Of a stretch of DNA of 64,000 nucleotides, positions 18,381-27,705 are shown one piece after another; the first letter of the stretch is position 1, and every line of letters begins with the position of its first letter. The stretch is from Bradyrhizobium commune (lineage in GTDB: Bacteria; Pseudomonadota; Alphaproteobacteria; Rhizobiales; Xanthobacteraceae). The notes beneath the pieces are model-generated. The model ran no database searches. It had not been told where the DNA came from and worked only from the letters and a program-made list of their open reading frames with translations. Position numbers and translations under genes: made by a program. Location: NCBI RefSeq assembly GCF_015624505.1, contig NZ_CP061379.1, positions 1,364,001 to 1,428,000 of the forward strand. The letters run 5' to 3'.

Positions 18381-18731
18381 TTAACCGCGTTCGGTCCTGA
18401 TGATTTCCGTCATGGTCACGCCGAGCTTGTCCTCGACCAGCACCACCTCGCCACGAGCGACGAGCTTGTTGTTCACATAGATGTCGATGGCCTCGCCGAC
18501 GCGGCGGTCGAGCTCGAGCACGGTGCCGGGTCCGAGCTTCAACAGATCGGCGACGTCCATCTTGGACCGGCCGAGCACGGCCGAGACCTGCACCGGCACG
18601 TCGAACACCGCTTCGAGGTCGGCGGCGACGCGGGCTGCATATTCTTCCTCGTTGTAGCTGACGTCGTTGCCGGTCGGCGGCAACGGGCCGTTAAGATCGG
18701 GCAGCGGGACCTGTCCGTCGGTGTCGCTCAT
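18381..18731 (-). CDS. fliN: flagellar motor switch protein FliN
   Basis: 116 residues. The C-terminal 75 residues carry the SpoA/FliMN domain (VPVQVSAVLGRSKMDVADLLKLGPGTVLELDR, then IYVNNKLVARGEVVLVEDKLGVTMTEI). FliN builds the C-ring that sets rotation direction and docks the export ATPase complex through FliH. An acidic, Pro-rich N-terminal 35 residues is usual. It starts three bases after the fliH stop. Confidence 0.95.
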   Translation of the reverse strand: MSDTDGQVPLPDLNGPLPPTGNDVSYNEEEYAARVAADLEAVFDVPVQVSAVLGRSKMDVADLLKLGPGTVLELDRRVGEAIDIYVNNKLVARGEVVLVEDKLGVTMTEIIRTERG

Positions 18732-18734
18732 GGC

Positions 18735-19355
18735 TTAATTCCCTCTGCGGGACGCGATATAGCGTCCGACCAGTTCGTCCACCTTGGCCGCGATGGCGCC
18801 GCGCTCCAGCACGACGCCGCCATCGGCCCATTCGATCCGGCAGTCGCCGGTCGCAATCTCGGGCTCCGCCAGGATCACCAGCCGGCCCTCGAAGCCGCTC
18901 TGCTTGGCGAGCCGCTCGATCTTCTCCCGCGCGCTGTCGTAGAGCGCGTCGTTGATGCGGACGACGAGATGTGGTGTCGCGACCAGATGCGAGAAGCAGT
19001 CCTTGACCAGCGCCATGATTTCGCCGAGCGGCTCTGCGGCGACCAGGTCGGCGCATAGCTTGCGCGCCACCGCGACCGCGACGTCGACCGCTTCGGTCTC
19101 CATCTTGCTCTCGATATTGCCGATGCCCGCCGCAATGCCGCGGATGGCGATGTTGATCTCTTCCATGGCGAGCGCGACGCGGCGGTCGCTCTCGGCCTTG
19201 GCCTCGCGCTGGCCGGCGGCAAGACCATCCTGATAGGCGCGCGCTTCGGCTTCCGCGACCTTGTGGGCGATCTCGGCCGCGGTCGCGGCCTTCTCGCGCG
19301 TCCGGTCGGGTGCGGCGAAGTCGGTATCGAACAGGAATTTTGCCGGAGCGGCCAT
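18735..19355 (-). CDS. fliH: flagellar assembly protein FliH (FlbE-like)
   Basis: 206 residues from the ATG at 19355, whose first base overlaps the fliG stop (TGATG). The N-terminal third is Ala/Glu-rich and coiled-coil-like (AEIAHKVAEAEARAYQDG). The C-terminal part (VAVARKLCADLV, HLVVRINDALYDSAREKIERLA, GDCRIEWADGGVVLERG) matches the FliH/SctL stator end. It regulates the FliI export ATPase. The frame remains open for another 690 bp upstream through fliG, which is an overlap artefact. Confidence 0.9.
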   Translation of the reverse strand: MAAPAKFLFDTDFAAPDRTREKAATAAEIAHKVAEAEARAYQDGLAAGQREAKAESDRRVALAMEEINIAIRGIAAGIGNIESKMETEAVDVAVAVARKLCADLVAAEPLGEIMALVKDCFSHLVATPHLVVRINDALYDSAREKIERLAKQSGFEGRLVILAEPEIATGDCRIEWADGGVVLERGAIAAKVDELVGRYIASRRGN

Positions 19356-20446
19356 CAATACACCAGCTCGTCGTCGGCGCGGTTCTTGGTCAGCATGATC
19401 TCGCCCTTGGCGGCGAGGTCCTTGGCGAGGTTGACCAGCAGCGCCTGGGCCTCGTCGACGTCGCGCAGGCGCACCGGGCCCATCGCCGCCATGTCGTCCT
19501 GGAGCATTTTGGCCGCGCGCGAGGACATGTTGCCGAAGAAGAAGTTGCGGACGTCCTCGTTGGCGCTCTTCAGCGCGACGCCGAGCTTGTCCTTGTCGAC
19601 GTTGCGCATCAGCGTCTGGGCCGAGCCGGAATCGAGCTTCACCAGGTCGTCGAAGGTGAACATCAGCGCCTTGATGCGCTCGGCGGATTCGCGGTTCTCT
19701 TCCTCCAGCGAGGTGATGAAGCGGGTTTCGGTCTGGCGGTCGAAATTGTTGAAGATTTCCGCCATCACCTCGTGGGCGTCGCGGCGGCGGGTCTGCGACA
19801 AATTGGACATGAACTCGGTGCGCAGCGTCTTCTCGACACTCTCGATCACCTCCTTCTGCACCGCCTCCATCTTCAGCATGCGGTTGACGACGTCGAGCGC
19901 GAGATCCTCGGGGAAGATGCCGAGCACGCGCGCTGCATGCTCCGGCTTCAGCTTCGACAGCACCACCGCGATGGTCTGCGGATATTCGTTCTTGAGGTAG
20001 TTGGCGAGGACCTCTTCCTGCACGTTGGACAGCTTCTCCCACATGTTGCGGCCGGCGGGGCCGCGGATCTCGTCCATGATGCCGTTGACGCGCTCGGGCG
20101 CCAGGTATTGCTGGAGCAGGCGCTCGGTGGCGTCGAAATTGCCCATCAGCGCGCCGGAGGCCGACATGCGCGAGACGAATTCGAGCAGCATGTCTTCGAC
20201 CGTGTCGACCTCGACGGTGCCGAGGGTGGACATTTCCAGCGAGAGCTGGCGTACCTCGTCGTCGTCGAGCAGCGACCAGATCTTGCCGCCATACTGCTCG
20301 CCGAGCGCCAGCATCAGGATCGCGGCGCGCTTCGGCCCCGCCACCGCTTCGACCTTGGTACCCGCGCGGCTGCCGGCGCGCTGACCGAGCGTGGAGATCA
20401 CGCTGGTGATGTCGTTCGAGTTGGCGTTTTGCAAGCTGGCGGCCAT
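19355..20446 (-). CDS. fliG: flagellar motor switch protein FliG
   Basis: 363 residues, near the usual size. The N-terminal domain ([26 protein letters not shown]) binds FliF, the middle domain contains the EHAARV-type armadillo motif ([18 protein letters not shown]), and the C-terminal domain carries the charged torque helix ([32 protein letters not shown]). It forms the rotor ring that interacts with the MotA stator. It starts 17 bp after the fliF stop. Confidence 0.96.
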   Translation of the reverse strand: MAASLQNANSNDITSVISTLGQRAGSRAGTKVEAVAGPKRAAILMLALGEQYGGKIWSLLDDDEVRQLSLEMSTLGTVEVDTVEDMLLEFVSRMSASGALMGNFDATERLLQQYLAPERVNGIMDEIRGPAGRNMWEKLSNVQEEVLANYLKNEYPQTIAVVLSKLKPEHAARVLGIFPEDLALDVVNRMLKMEAVQKEVIESVEKTLRTEFMSNLSQTRRRDAHEVMAEIFNNFDRQTETRFITSLEEENRESAERIKALMFTFDDLVKLDSGSAQTLMRNVDKDKLGVALKSANEDVRNFFFGNMSSRAAKMLQDDMAAMGPVRLRDVDEAQALLVNLAKDLAAKGEIMLTKNRADDELVY

Positions 20447-20463
20447 GTCAGTTCACTTCTCGA

Positions 20464-22080
20464 TTATTTCGTGGGTTCGGTCAGCCATTGGCGGATGATG
20501 GCGACGGTTTCGTTGGGGTTGCGCTCGGCGAGCTCGCCGACGCGATGAACGGACTGGGCGTGGACTTGGCCCTGGATGGTGGCGACGTCGATCGCGCTGG
20601 CCGCGCCGCTCGGCAGCAGCGACTGGCCGGCGGCCGCCGGCGCGGCCTCGTCGCTCACGGCGGGGCCGGCGAGCACGCCGGAAATGGCGGCGGCGACCTC
20701 GTCGGAGGCGAGGATGCGCTTGACCAGCGGGCGGATCACCATGAACAGCACGACCAGGCCGAGCAGCATCATCACGCCGAGCTCGACGAAGTACATGACG
20801 TCGTCCTTGGTGAACTGGAGCATTCCGAGGAAGCCGCTTGGCTCGGCGATCGGGGCGGTGGAGGGGGCGTCGGCGAAGCGGAGGTTGACGACCTCGACCT
20901 GGTCGCCGCGCTTCTGGTCGAAGCCGATCGCCGAGCGCACCAGGGTTGCGATGCGGTCGAGCTGCTCCTTGGTGCGGTCGGTGTAGGCGAGCTCGCCCTT
21001 GTCGTTCTTGGTATAGATGCCGTCGACCAGCACGGCGACCGAGATGCGGTTGACACGGCCGGCCTCGGTCACCTCGGTCTTGGTGGTGCGGGAGATCTCG
21101 TAATTGTTGGTCTCTTCGGACTTCTTGCTCTGGTCCTTGGCCGTGACGCCGCTGTTCTGCCCGTTGCCGGGGAGCTCGTTGTTGACTGTGACCTGGCCGT
21201 TATTGTCGGCGGTCATGCTCTGCTCTTCGCGGGTCTGGCTCGATCGCAGCACGCGGCCTTCGGGGTCGAACTTGTCCGAGGTTTGCGTGATCTTGTTGAA
21301 ATCGAAATCGGCGGAGAGCTGGACGCGGGCGCGGCCCGAGCCGACCACGGAGGAGACGATGTCCTCGATCTGCTTGCGCATCCGCTTCTCGAAGGTGGTG
21401 CGGCGCTCGTCGCCGAGCGCCTGCTCCGGATCGGACGCCGCACCATCGGCGAGCAGCTGGCCGGATTCGTCGACGATCGAGACCCGCTGCGGCTTGAGCC
21501 CGTTGACGGCGGAGGCGACGAGGTGACGGATGGCGCGGATCTGCTGGGCCTCCAGCGAGCCGCGAACGCGGACCACGATCGAGGCGGACGGCTCCGGCGC
21601 CTCGCGCGAGAACAGCGGGCGCTCGGGCAGCACGAGATGGACGCGCGCGGCCTGGATGCGGTCGATGGCGCGGATGGTGCGGGCAAGCTCGCCTTCCAGC
21701 GCGCGCAGATGATTGATGTTCTGGACGAAGGAGGTGGTGCCGAGCGCGTCCGACTTGTCGAACACCTCGTAGCCGACGCCGCCGCCCTTGGGCAGGCCGC
21801 CCTCGGCGAGCTTCATCCGCAGGCGCGTGACCTTGTCCTTGGGCACCATGATGATGGTGCCTTCGTTGCGCAGCTCGAATTGGATGCCCTGGCGTTCCAG
21901 ATCCTTGATAATGCTGGACGAATCTTCGACCGAGAGGTCGGTGAACAAGGTCGTCATCTGCGGCGTGGTGACGCGCATGATGACGAAGGCAAAGAAGCCG
22001 ATGAGCGCGGCGGTGACCGCAATCATCGCCCCGAACCGGGCGGCGCCGATACCTTTTAAAAAGTCCGCAAGACCTTGCAA
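20464..22080 (-). CDS. fliF: flagellar MS-ring protein FliF
   Basis: 538 residues from a TTG start at 22080 (GGGGCGG five bases upstream). An N-terminal membrane helix (AMIAVTAALIGFFAFVIM) is followed by the YscJ/FliF ring-building domains (SSIIKDLERQGIQFEL, LALPKGG-like EGGLPKGGGVGYEVFD, ALEGELARTIRAIDRIQAARVHLVLPERPLF). A second membrane segment follows at about 430-450, then a C-terminal tail that binds FliG. It is the first gene of the operon, with a CtrA-type box about 80 bp upstream. Confidence 0.96.
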   Translation of the reverse strand: MQGLADFLKGIGAARFGAMIAVTAALIGFFAFVIMRVTTPQMTTLFTDLSVEDSSSIIKDLERQGIQFELRNEGTIIMVPKDKVTRLRMKLAEGGLPKGGGVGYEVFDKSDALGTTSFVQNINHLRALEGELARTIRAIDRIQAARVHLVLPERPLFSREAPEPSASIVVRVRGSLEAQQIRAIRHLVASAVNGLKPQRVSIVDESGQLLADGAASDPEQALGDERRTTFEKRMRKQIEDIVSSVVGSGRARVQLSADFDFNKITQTSDKFDPEGRVLRSSQTREEQSMTADNNGQVTVNNELPGNGQNSGVTAKDQSKKSEETNNYEISRTTKTEVTEAGRVNRISVAVLVDGIYTKNDKGELAYTDRTKEQLDRIATLVRSAIGFDQKRGDQVEVVNLRFADAPSTAPIAEPSGFLGMLQFTKDDVMYFVELGVMMLLGLVVLFMVIRPLVKRILASDEVAAAISGVLAGPAVSDEAAPAAAGQSLLPSGAASAIDVATIQGQVHAQSVHRVGELAERNPNETVAIIRQWLTEPTK

Positions 22081-22157
22081 GCAACCGCCCCGACAGATTC
22101 GGCTGCTTTCACTGGAAAGGCCGAGTGGGCAATTATTGCCTAGGTGATGGTTTCGAT

Positions 22158-22175
22158 ATGGTTAACGAAGGTTAA
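22158..22175 (-). promoter_or_regulatory. CtrA-type box upstream of fliF
   Basis: On the minus strand two TTAACC half-sites are spaced six bases apart; the proximal one (22158-22165) reads TTAACCAT, the CtrA half-site of Caulobacter and other Rhizobiales. They lie about 80-95 bp upstream of the fliF start, between fliF and sciP. In Caulobacter, fliF is a CtrA-activated class II flagellar promoter repressed by FlbD, so this arrangement fits. Confidence 0.6.
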
Positions 22176-22272
22176 GAGCTCGGACAAAAGTCCCGCCAAA
22201 AGCGAACATGAAAAAAATCAGCCTCGCTTGGCAAGGCCGATTTTCGTCAAAAGCCGCAGATTTCCGGATCGC

Positions 22273-22548
22273 TTACTGGCGATATTGCTGGATGCGGGTG
22301 GTGCGAAGACCCGCCAGACCGTGCTGGTCGATGGAAAACTGCCAGGAGAGGAATTCGTCGACCGTCAGGGTATAACGGCTGCAGGCCTCTTCAAGGGACA
22401 GAAGGCCGCCGCGAACGGCAGCGACGACTTCAGCCTTGCGGCGGATGACCCAGCGTTTGGTGCCGGGTGCAGGCAGATCAGCGATCGTCAGCGGACTGCC
22501 GTCCGGCCCGATGACGTATTTTACCCTCGGGCGATGGGGTTCTGTCAT
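22273..22548 (-). CDS. sciP: CtrA-inhibitor-like protein SciP (DUF1153)
   Basis: 91 residues from the ATG at 22548, starting MTEPHRPRVKYVIGPDG. The DUF1153 helix-turn-helix follows: RWVIRRKAEVVAAVRGGLLSLEEAC, then RYTLTVDEFLSW and a closing GLAGLRTTRIQQYR. Caulobacter SciP is the same size, binds CtrA at promoters and blocks CtrA-driven transcription early in the cell cycle. Its position next to the fliF operon agrees with that role and with the Caulobacter gene order. A start at 22569 would add seven residues and is less like the family. Confidence 0.9.
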   Translation of the reverse strand: MTEPHRPRVKYVIGPDGSPLTIADLPAPGTKRWVIRRKAEVVAAVRGGLLSLEEACSRYTLTVDEFLSWQFSIDQHGLAGLRTTRIQQYRQ

Positions 22549-22917
22549 GGCGTACTCACAAACTCTCAACCACTGAACTCACGCCACAACCGTACCCATC
22601 CCGGCTTAAAAATCCGCTAAGCCTAAGGCTTCAATACAATTCTCGTTGAATCCGGCTGGAACGAAGCTGGCCCGGCGGGCTGAAAACGTGATTCAGCAGG
22701 CCGAGCGGCAGAGAAGGTAAATACTTCACTAACAAACGAGGCCCGCGCGCGTCGCCGCGGAGCCCTAAGTGGTCGTCCCGGCGCAGGCCGGGACCCATAA
22801 CCACAGGGAGGAGTTTGCCGAAGACTCGGAGTTCGGAAGCCTTCGCGGTACTGCTACCTGCGCCTCATCGATCAATCACGCGGTATGGGTCCCGGCCTTC
22901 GCCGGGACGACGGTTCC
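22549..22917. other. intergenic region between sciP and flgD
   Basis: About 370 bp without a gene I can support. The first 150 bp should hold the sciP promoter (minus strand); TTAAAAATCCGCTAAGCC around 22604 is AT-rich, but I see no clear box. The last 150 bp are a palindromic repeat unit. Confidence 0.5.
22772..22911. repeat. inverted pair of GC-rich palindromic repeats
   Basis: A 28-bp unit at 22772-22799 (GTCGTCCCGGCGCAGGCCGG and on) recurs inverted at 22884-22911 with one mismatch, enclosing about 84 bp. Each half is itself a hairpin. The same core is found at 16828-16853. Confidence 0.7.
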
Positions 22918-23631
22918 TCAATTACTCGTCGCGACGATGCTCTTCACCTGGCTCAGCGTGTAGCTGCTGCCGTCGATGGTGAGCAGCGGCGGCGACTGGG
23001 TCAGGTCCACCGAACTCACCACGCCCTGCACCTGCGCTGCGATACCGACATTGTTGTTCGCGACGTCCTTGCCGGTTGCCGTAATCGTATATTTGCCGTC
23101 CGGCCATTGCGTGCCGTCATTGCCCTGGCCGTTCCAGGTGAAGGGAACGTCGCTGGCAGCGCCGGCGGTATATTTGCCGGTAAACACCGTCTGGCCGCTG
23201 GAATTGGCGATGGAAATATCGACGGTCGAATCCGTCGGCACGTTGAGGTGCCAGGTCGCCGAGGCGTTCGTCATGGTCGCGGTGGTGCCGTCGACCACCG
23301 CGGTCTTGCCGACGAAGCCGAGCGCCTGGGTCGCCTGCGTGGTCTGTTGCAGGGTGACGAGCTGGGACAACGAATCGTTGGTCTTGAGCTGCTGCTCGAC
23401 GCCGGCGAATTGCACCAGCTGCTGGGTGAACTGGTTGGTGTCGAGCGGATCGAGCGGGTTCTGGTTCTGAAGCTGCGTCGTCAGCAGCGTCAAGAAGGTC
23501 TGGAAATTGCCGGCGAGCGTCGCGCCCGTGGACGAGCTCAGGCTCGAGCTCGACGACGAGGACGACGAAGATGACGTCGGCGTCGTGCCGGAGACGACGG
23601 CGGGGGCGGTGGCGGCATTCGTGGTGGTCAT
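22918..23631 (-). CDS. flgD: flagellar hook capping protein FlgD
   Basis: 237 residues. A Ser-rich low-complexity N-terminus (about residues 15-40) precedes the FlgD signature NFQTFLTLLTTQLQNQNPLDPLDTNQFTQQLVQFAGVEQQ. The C-terminal part has Tudor/FnIII-like beta segments (FTWNGQGNDGTQWPDGKYTITATG). FlgD caps the growing hook and is exported. It ends with the flgD-typical short tail and lies 14 bp after fliK on the same strand, so the two are one unit. Confidence 0.92.
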   Translation of the reverse strand: MTTTNAATAPAVVSGTTPTSSSSSSSSSSSLSSSTGATLAGNFQTFLTLLTTQLQNQNPLDPLDTNQFTQQLVQFAGVEQQLKTNDSLSQLVTLQQTTQATQALGFVGKTAVVDGTTATMTNASATWHLNVPTDSTVDISIANSSGQTVFTGKYTAGAASDVPFTWNGQGNDGTQWPDGKYTITATGKDVANNNVGIAAQVQGVVSSVDLTQSPPLLTIDGSSYTLSQVKSIVATSN

Positions 23632-23645
23632 CTATCGAATACTCC

Positions 23646-25298
23646 TCACACTCTGATATCGACGCCGCTGCTCGATCCGAGCATGCGGCCGTAGCTGCGG
23701 CTCACCGGCGCGCTGGCTGCTTGATCATCCTCGCTGATGATCAGCCGGCGGGAATTGCCGTTGTTGTCGTTGTTCTGGCCGGAGTTCTGCCCCGACGCGT
23801 TCTGGTCGCGCAGGCTGAACGACAGGCCGTTGCTGCCGGTCTTCAGCCCGGCATCGTCGAGTGCGCGCTGCAATTGCGGCGCGTCCTGCTTCAGCATCGA
23901 CAGCGTCTCCGGCTTTTCGACGGTGAGATGCGAGGTGACCTGGCCGTTGCGGTCGACATTGATGCGGACGTCGATGCGGCCGAGATCGACCGGATCGAGG
24001 CTGATGTCGAAGCGCGTCTTGCCCGCGCGCGCGGCCGCCGCGATCTCGACCGGGATGCCGCTGATCGGCACGGAGGTGGAGGTTGCCGCGGTCGCGGTCA
24101 GCGTCGCTGTGGAGGCGGTCGCAGCCGAGGTCGTGTTGGTCAGCGGTGCCTGCACGGCGTTGGCCGCCTGCGCGCTGGTATCCGTTGTCGCGGCAACTGC
24201 TTGCGCGTCGGCATGGACATGCGCGGCCGGAGCAGCCGGCCCCGCATCGGCGGTGCGATCGACGCTAGCGGCCTTCGCATCGGTCGCGACCGCATCAGCC
24301 TGGGGTTTTGCGGCTTGCGGATGCGCGGCGGCGTTGGGGGCCGTGGCCGTTGCGGGATTTTGCGTTGTGGCGGATGCCGCGGTCTTGGTCGCATCCTGGC
24401 CGATATTGGAGACGTCGGCCTGTCCTTGCGCGGTGGCCGCAGCCTTGAACGACGTCTTCGGCGTGCCCTGGTCGACCGCGACAAGCTGCGCGGCGTTCGC
24501 CTTGGCATCGGTCGCGGTCGCGTCGGTGGTTGCCGTTGTCGCATCGCCGAGCGCGGTCTTCGCGCCCGTCTTGGCATCGCCGGTCTTGGCGGTCTTGTCG
24601 CCGTCCGTCTTGGTGCCGGCGATCTGCGCCGCGGTCGAGGCGCTGGCGGCGATGCCGGCCGCGGCAATCGTCAGCGGCGAGGAGGCGGTGCTGGCGGCCT
24701 GGTTCGCGGCTGCATTCGGATCGACCGGCACGACGGGGGCGGCCACCACGACGGCGTTCGGATCGACGGTGGCGGTTTGCGTCGCACCGGTCTGCGCGGT
24801 TGCGGCGGCGTCCACCGCGGCGGCGAGGCCGTCGGTCTTGTCGCTCTTGGTGCTGTCGGACTTGTCGCCCGCCTTGGTGGTGGAGGCGTCGGCCTTGTCC
24901 TTGGTCTTGCCGGTCGCCTTGATCGGATCGGTCGTGGTGTCGCTCGTGGCCGAATTCGCGGAATTGGTGCTGTCGCTCGCCTGGCTCTGCGAGGATTGGT
25001 CGGTCGAGGAGGTGTCGCGCGTGCTCGGGTCGGACGAGGAGGACGACGACGAAGACGAAGACGAGTCACTGCGCCGTGGCGCGGTGTCCTGGGTCGAGGA
25101 CGGGGCGCTGTTGCTGATGGCCTGGGTGTTGCTGTCGACCAGCGCGCCGAAGGAATCGGAAGGCGTGGTATCCTTGGAGCTCTGCGACCGGGCAGGCTTT
25201 TGCTGCACGCTGGAAGCTTGCGCACTCGCCGCTACGTCTGACGTGACACCAACCACAGGCGACCCCTTGAAAACATCTTCGGGTGAAGGGGTTAGCAA
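23646..25298 (-). CDS. fliK: flagellar hook-length control protein FliK
   Basis: Up to 550 residues. The long N-terminal two thirds is low-complexity Ala/Thr/Asp/Lys-rich sequence, as expected for the ruler part. The C-terminal 120 residues carry the conserved Flg_hook domain (FDISLDPVDLGRIDVRINVDRNGQVTSHLTVEKPETLSML, then LQRALDDAGL). FliK measures hook length and switches export specificity. The frame opens with TTG at 25298; a GTG at 25256 has a better ribosome site (AAGGGG six bases upstream) and may be the true start. Confidence 0.85.
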   Translation of the reverse strand: MLTPSPEDVFKGSPVVGVTSDVAASAQASSVQQKPARSQSSKDTTPSDSFGALVDSNTQAISNSAPSSTQDTAPRRSDSSSSSSSSSSSDPSTRDTSSTDQSSQSQASDSTNSANSATSDTTTDPIKATGKTKDKADASTTKAGDKSDSTKSDKTDGLAAAVDAAATAQTGATQTATVDPNAVVVAAPVVPVDPNAAANQAASTASSPLTIAAAGIAASASTAAQIAGTKTDGDKTAKTGDAKTGAKTALGDATTATTDATATDAKANAAQLVAVDQGTPKTSFKAAATAQGQADVSNIGQDATKTAASATTQNPATATAPNAAAHPQAAKPQADAVATDAKAASVDRTADAGPAAPAAHVHADAQAVAATTDTSAQAANAVQAPLTNTTSAATASTATLTATAATSTSVPISGIPVEIAAAARAGKTRFDISLDPVDLGRIDVRINVDRNGQVTSHLTVEKPETLSMLKQDAPQLQRALDDAGLKTGSNGLSFSLRDQNASGQNSGQNNDNNGNSRRLIISEDDQAASAPVSRSYGRMLGSSSGVDIRV

Positions 25299-25593
25299 GG
25301 AGCGGGCCAGCTCCGCGTGAGATAAGTTTCTGTAGTAAAATCAATACCTTGAAGAATCTGCGCCGGCGCCGCACGGGTCCCCCAAACCCCGCCATTTCTG
25401 CCGCCCCGGCAAGAATTGCCCTAAGCTTGTGGCGGGCGCGATTGCTTCACCGGAAGGCCGCCTATATTAAAGGGTGCTCTCAGCCGCTTTCGACCGGGCA
25501 AGCCAGCCCCCGGGGGAACCGAAGTTCCCGGGGACCACCTACGTCCCGGCCAGAGGCATTATCGCCGAACGTCGCCGTCAACGCATAAAACCC

Positions 25594-26775
25594 ATGCTTA
25601 ACAGTCTGGATCTCGAAGGCCGTCCGCAGGACACCAGGGTCGTCGTCGCCATGTCGGGCGGCGTCGATTCCTCGACGACGGCTGCGCTGTTGAAGGCGGA
25701 AGGTTATGACGTCGTCGGCATCACGCTCCAGCTCTACGACCACGGCGCGGCGACCCACCGCAAGGGCGCCTGCTGCGCTGGCCAGGACATCCACGACGCC
25801 CGCGACGTCGCGGCCAAGCTCGGCATTCCCCATTACGTGCTCGACTACGAGGACCGCTTCCGCGAGTCCGTCATCGACGTCTTCGCGGACTCCTATGCGC
25901 TCGGCGAGACGCCTGTGCCGTGCATCGAGTGCAACCGCAGCGTAAAATTTCGCGACCTCCTGAAGACCGCGCGGGAGCTCGGCGCGCAGGCGCTCGCCAC
26001 CGGCCATTACGTCGCCTCGCGCCGCCGCGACGACGGCTCGCGTGCGCTGGTCTGCGCGGCTGACGCCGATCGCGACCAGAGCTACTTCCTGTTCGCAACC
26101 ACGCAGGAGCAGCTCGACTTCCTGCGCTTCCCGCTCGGCGACATGACCAAGCCGGAGACGCGCGAACTCGCGCGCCGCTTCGGTCTTGCGGTTGCCGACA
26201 AGCACGACAGCCAGGACATCTGCTTCGTGCCGACGGGCCGCTACACCGACATCATCACGCGCTTGCGTCCGAATGCGATGGACCCAGGCGACATCGTCGA
26301 TCTCGACGGCCGCGTGCTCGGCCGCCACAACGGCATCGCCAATTTCACCATCGGCCAGCGCCGTGGCCTCGGCATTGCCGCCGCTGCGCCCCTGTTCGTG
26401 GTGCGGCTGGACGCCGCCAACCGCCGCGTCGTGGTCGGCCCGCGCGATGCGCTGAAGATGCACCGCATCACCTTGCGCGACGTCAACTGGATCGGCGATG
26501 GCGACATCGACCGCGCCATCGGCTCTGGCCTCGAACTGTTCGTGCGTGTCCGCTCGACCCGCGCGCCGCAGCCCGCATGGCTGCGCGGCGACAATGGCCA
26601 TTACGAGGTCGAGCTCGTCGCCGGCGAGGAGGGCGTCTCGCCGGGACAAGCCTGCGTGTTCTACGACGCGCCCTCGGGGCAGGCGCGCGTGCTCGGCGGC
26701 GGCTTCATCCAGAGCGCCGCGGCGAAGGTGACGGGCCACACGGCGCGGCCGCTGGCTGAAGCCGTGCGCGGCTAA
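25594..26775 (+). CDS. mnmA: tRNA-specific 2-thiouridylase MnmA
   Basis: 393 residues from the ATG at 25594. The PP-loop SGGVDSS is near residue 20, the catalytic Cys pair lies in [11 protein letters not shown] and [11 protein letters not shown], and ATGHY and IGQRRGLG are also present. MnmA adds sulfur at position 2 of U34 in Glu, Gln and Lys tRNAs. The frame extends upstream to 25474, but the extra 40 residues do not resemble the family and cross a GC-rich hairpin (near 25506-25532). It is divergent from fliK. Confidence 0.93.
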   Translation: MLNSLDLEGRPQDTRVVVAMSGGVDSSTTAALLKAEGYDVVGITLQLYDHGAATHRKGACCAGQDIHDARDVAAKLGIPHYVLDYEDRFRESVIDVFADSYALGETPVPCIECNRSVKFRDLLKTARELGAQALATGHYVASRRRDDGSRALVCAADADRDQSYFLFATTQEQLDFLRFPLGDMTKPETRELARRFGLAVADKHDSQDICFVPTGRYTDIITRLRPNAMDPGDIVDLDGRVLGRHNGIANFTIGQRRGLGIAAAAPLFVVRLDAANRRVVVGPRDALKMHRITLRDVNWIGDGDIDRAIGSGLELFVRVRSTRAPQPAWLRGDNGHYEVELVAGEEGVSPGQACVFYDAPSGQARVLGGGFIQSAAAKVTGHTARPLAEAVRG

Positions 26776-26820
26776 CCTTGTCGAGATCAGGCCCAACTTC
26801 TACCGCGAAGGCAGTGCGCC

Positions 26821-26947
26821 CCCTCTCCCGCTTGCGGGAGAGGGTAGGGGAGAGGGCTCTCTCCGCACGCGATATCTCGCGAGCGGATAAAGCCCTCACC
26901 CGCCACGCTCTTGCGAGCGTGTCGACCTCTCCCGCAAGGGGGAGAGG
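26821..26947. repeat. GC-rich intergenic repeat block
   Basis: CCCTCTCCCGC (26821-26831) pairs with GCGGGAGAGGG (26834-26844), an 11-bp stem with a two-base loop. CCTCTCCC (26926-26933) pairs with GGGAGAGG (26940-26947), and CACGCTC/GAGCGTG lies between. It follows mnmA and has the look of the dispersed palindromes seen elsewhere left of 28.3 kb. Confidence 0.65.
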
Positions 26948-27022
26948 CGCTAAACCGCGCGCGGGACGAGACTTGATTTCACCAACACGCATCACACTCT
27001 AGAAACGCGTAGGGCAGGGGGC

Positions 27023-27661
27023 ATGGCAGCAGACATCTCGCGGGCCGGGGTCGAGAAGGCCTATGGCCGCTGGGCGCCGGTCTACGATCTCGTGTTCGGC
27101 AAGGTGTTCGACGCCGGCCGGCAGTCGACCATCGCGGAAGCCGACCGCATCGGCGGCCGCATCCTCGACGTCGGCGTCGGTACCGGGCTGTCGCTGTCGG
27201 ATTATTCGCGCACCACGAAGATCTGCGGCGTCGACATTTCTGAGCCGATGCTGCGCAAGGCGCAGGCCCGCATGCGCGCGCTTCGCTTGAGCAATGTCGA
27301 AGTGCTCTCGGTGATGGACGCCAAGAACCTCGCCTTCCCCGACAACGCCTTCGACGCCGTGGTCGCGCAATATGTCATCACCGCCGTGCCCGATCCCGAA
27401 GGCACACTCGACGAATTCGTGCGCGTGCTGAAACCCGGCGGCGAGTTGATCCTGGTCAACCACATCGGCGCCGAACGGGGCTTGCGCAAACTCTCCGAGC
27501 TCGCCTTCGCGCCGCTCGCCCGCCGCCTCGGCTGGCGCCCGGAATTCCCGTGGGCTCGCCTCGTCAACTGGGCCACCAAGCACGGCGGCATCACGCTCGC
27601 CGAGCGCCGCCCGATGCCGCCGATGGGCCATTTCTCGCTGATCCGCTACCGCAAATCGTGA
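27023..27661 (+). CDS. pmtA: SAM-dependent methyltransferase, PmtA-like phosphatidylethanolamine N-methyltransferase
   Basis: 212 residues, soluble. The SAM-binding motif I is ILDVGVGTGLSL (residues 46-57), followed by GVDISEPML and the motif AFDAVVAQYVITAVPDP. The start VEKAYGRWAPVYDLVFG and the end RLVNWATKHGGITLAERR-type segment match rhizobial PmtA, which methylates phosphatidylethanolamine on the way to phosphatidylcholine. The UbiE/COQ5 family is a less likely alternative. The ATG at 27023 follows GGGCAGGGGGC. No partner gene is evident beside it. Confidence 0.72.
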   Translation: MAADISRAGVEKAYGRWAPVYDLVFGKVFDAGRQSTIAEADRIGGRILDVGVGTGLSLSDYSRTTKICGVDISEPMLRKAQARMRALRLSNVEVLSVMDAKNLAFPDNAFDAVVAQYVITAVPDPEGTLDEFVRVLKPGGELILVNHIGAERGLRKLSELAFAPLARRLGWRPEFPWARLVNWATKHGGITLAERRPMPPMGHFSLIRYRKS

Positions 27662-27705
27662 TCGTGTCACGGGAACGGGTGGCGCGCGCCGCGCGTTTCC
27701 TTCCC

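Noticed and set aside
16807..18384. 525-codon plus-strand frame antisense to flbD
   Set aside because: It is the mirror of a high-GC gene with strong codon bias; no ribosome site or family resemblance, and flbD on the other strand is certain.
18735..20042. 435-codon minus-strand frame extending fliH into fliG
   Set aside because: The extra N-terminal part is a shadow of fliG; the fliH start at 19355 overlaps the fliG stop as expected.
20488..22059. 523-codon plus-strand frame antisense to fliF
   Set aside because: Low-complexity Gly/Leu/Asp-rich translation without domains; fliF on the opposite strand is certain.
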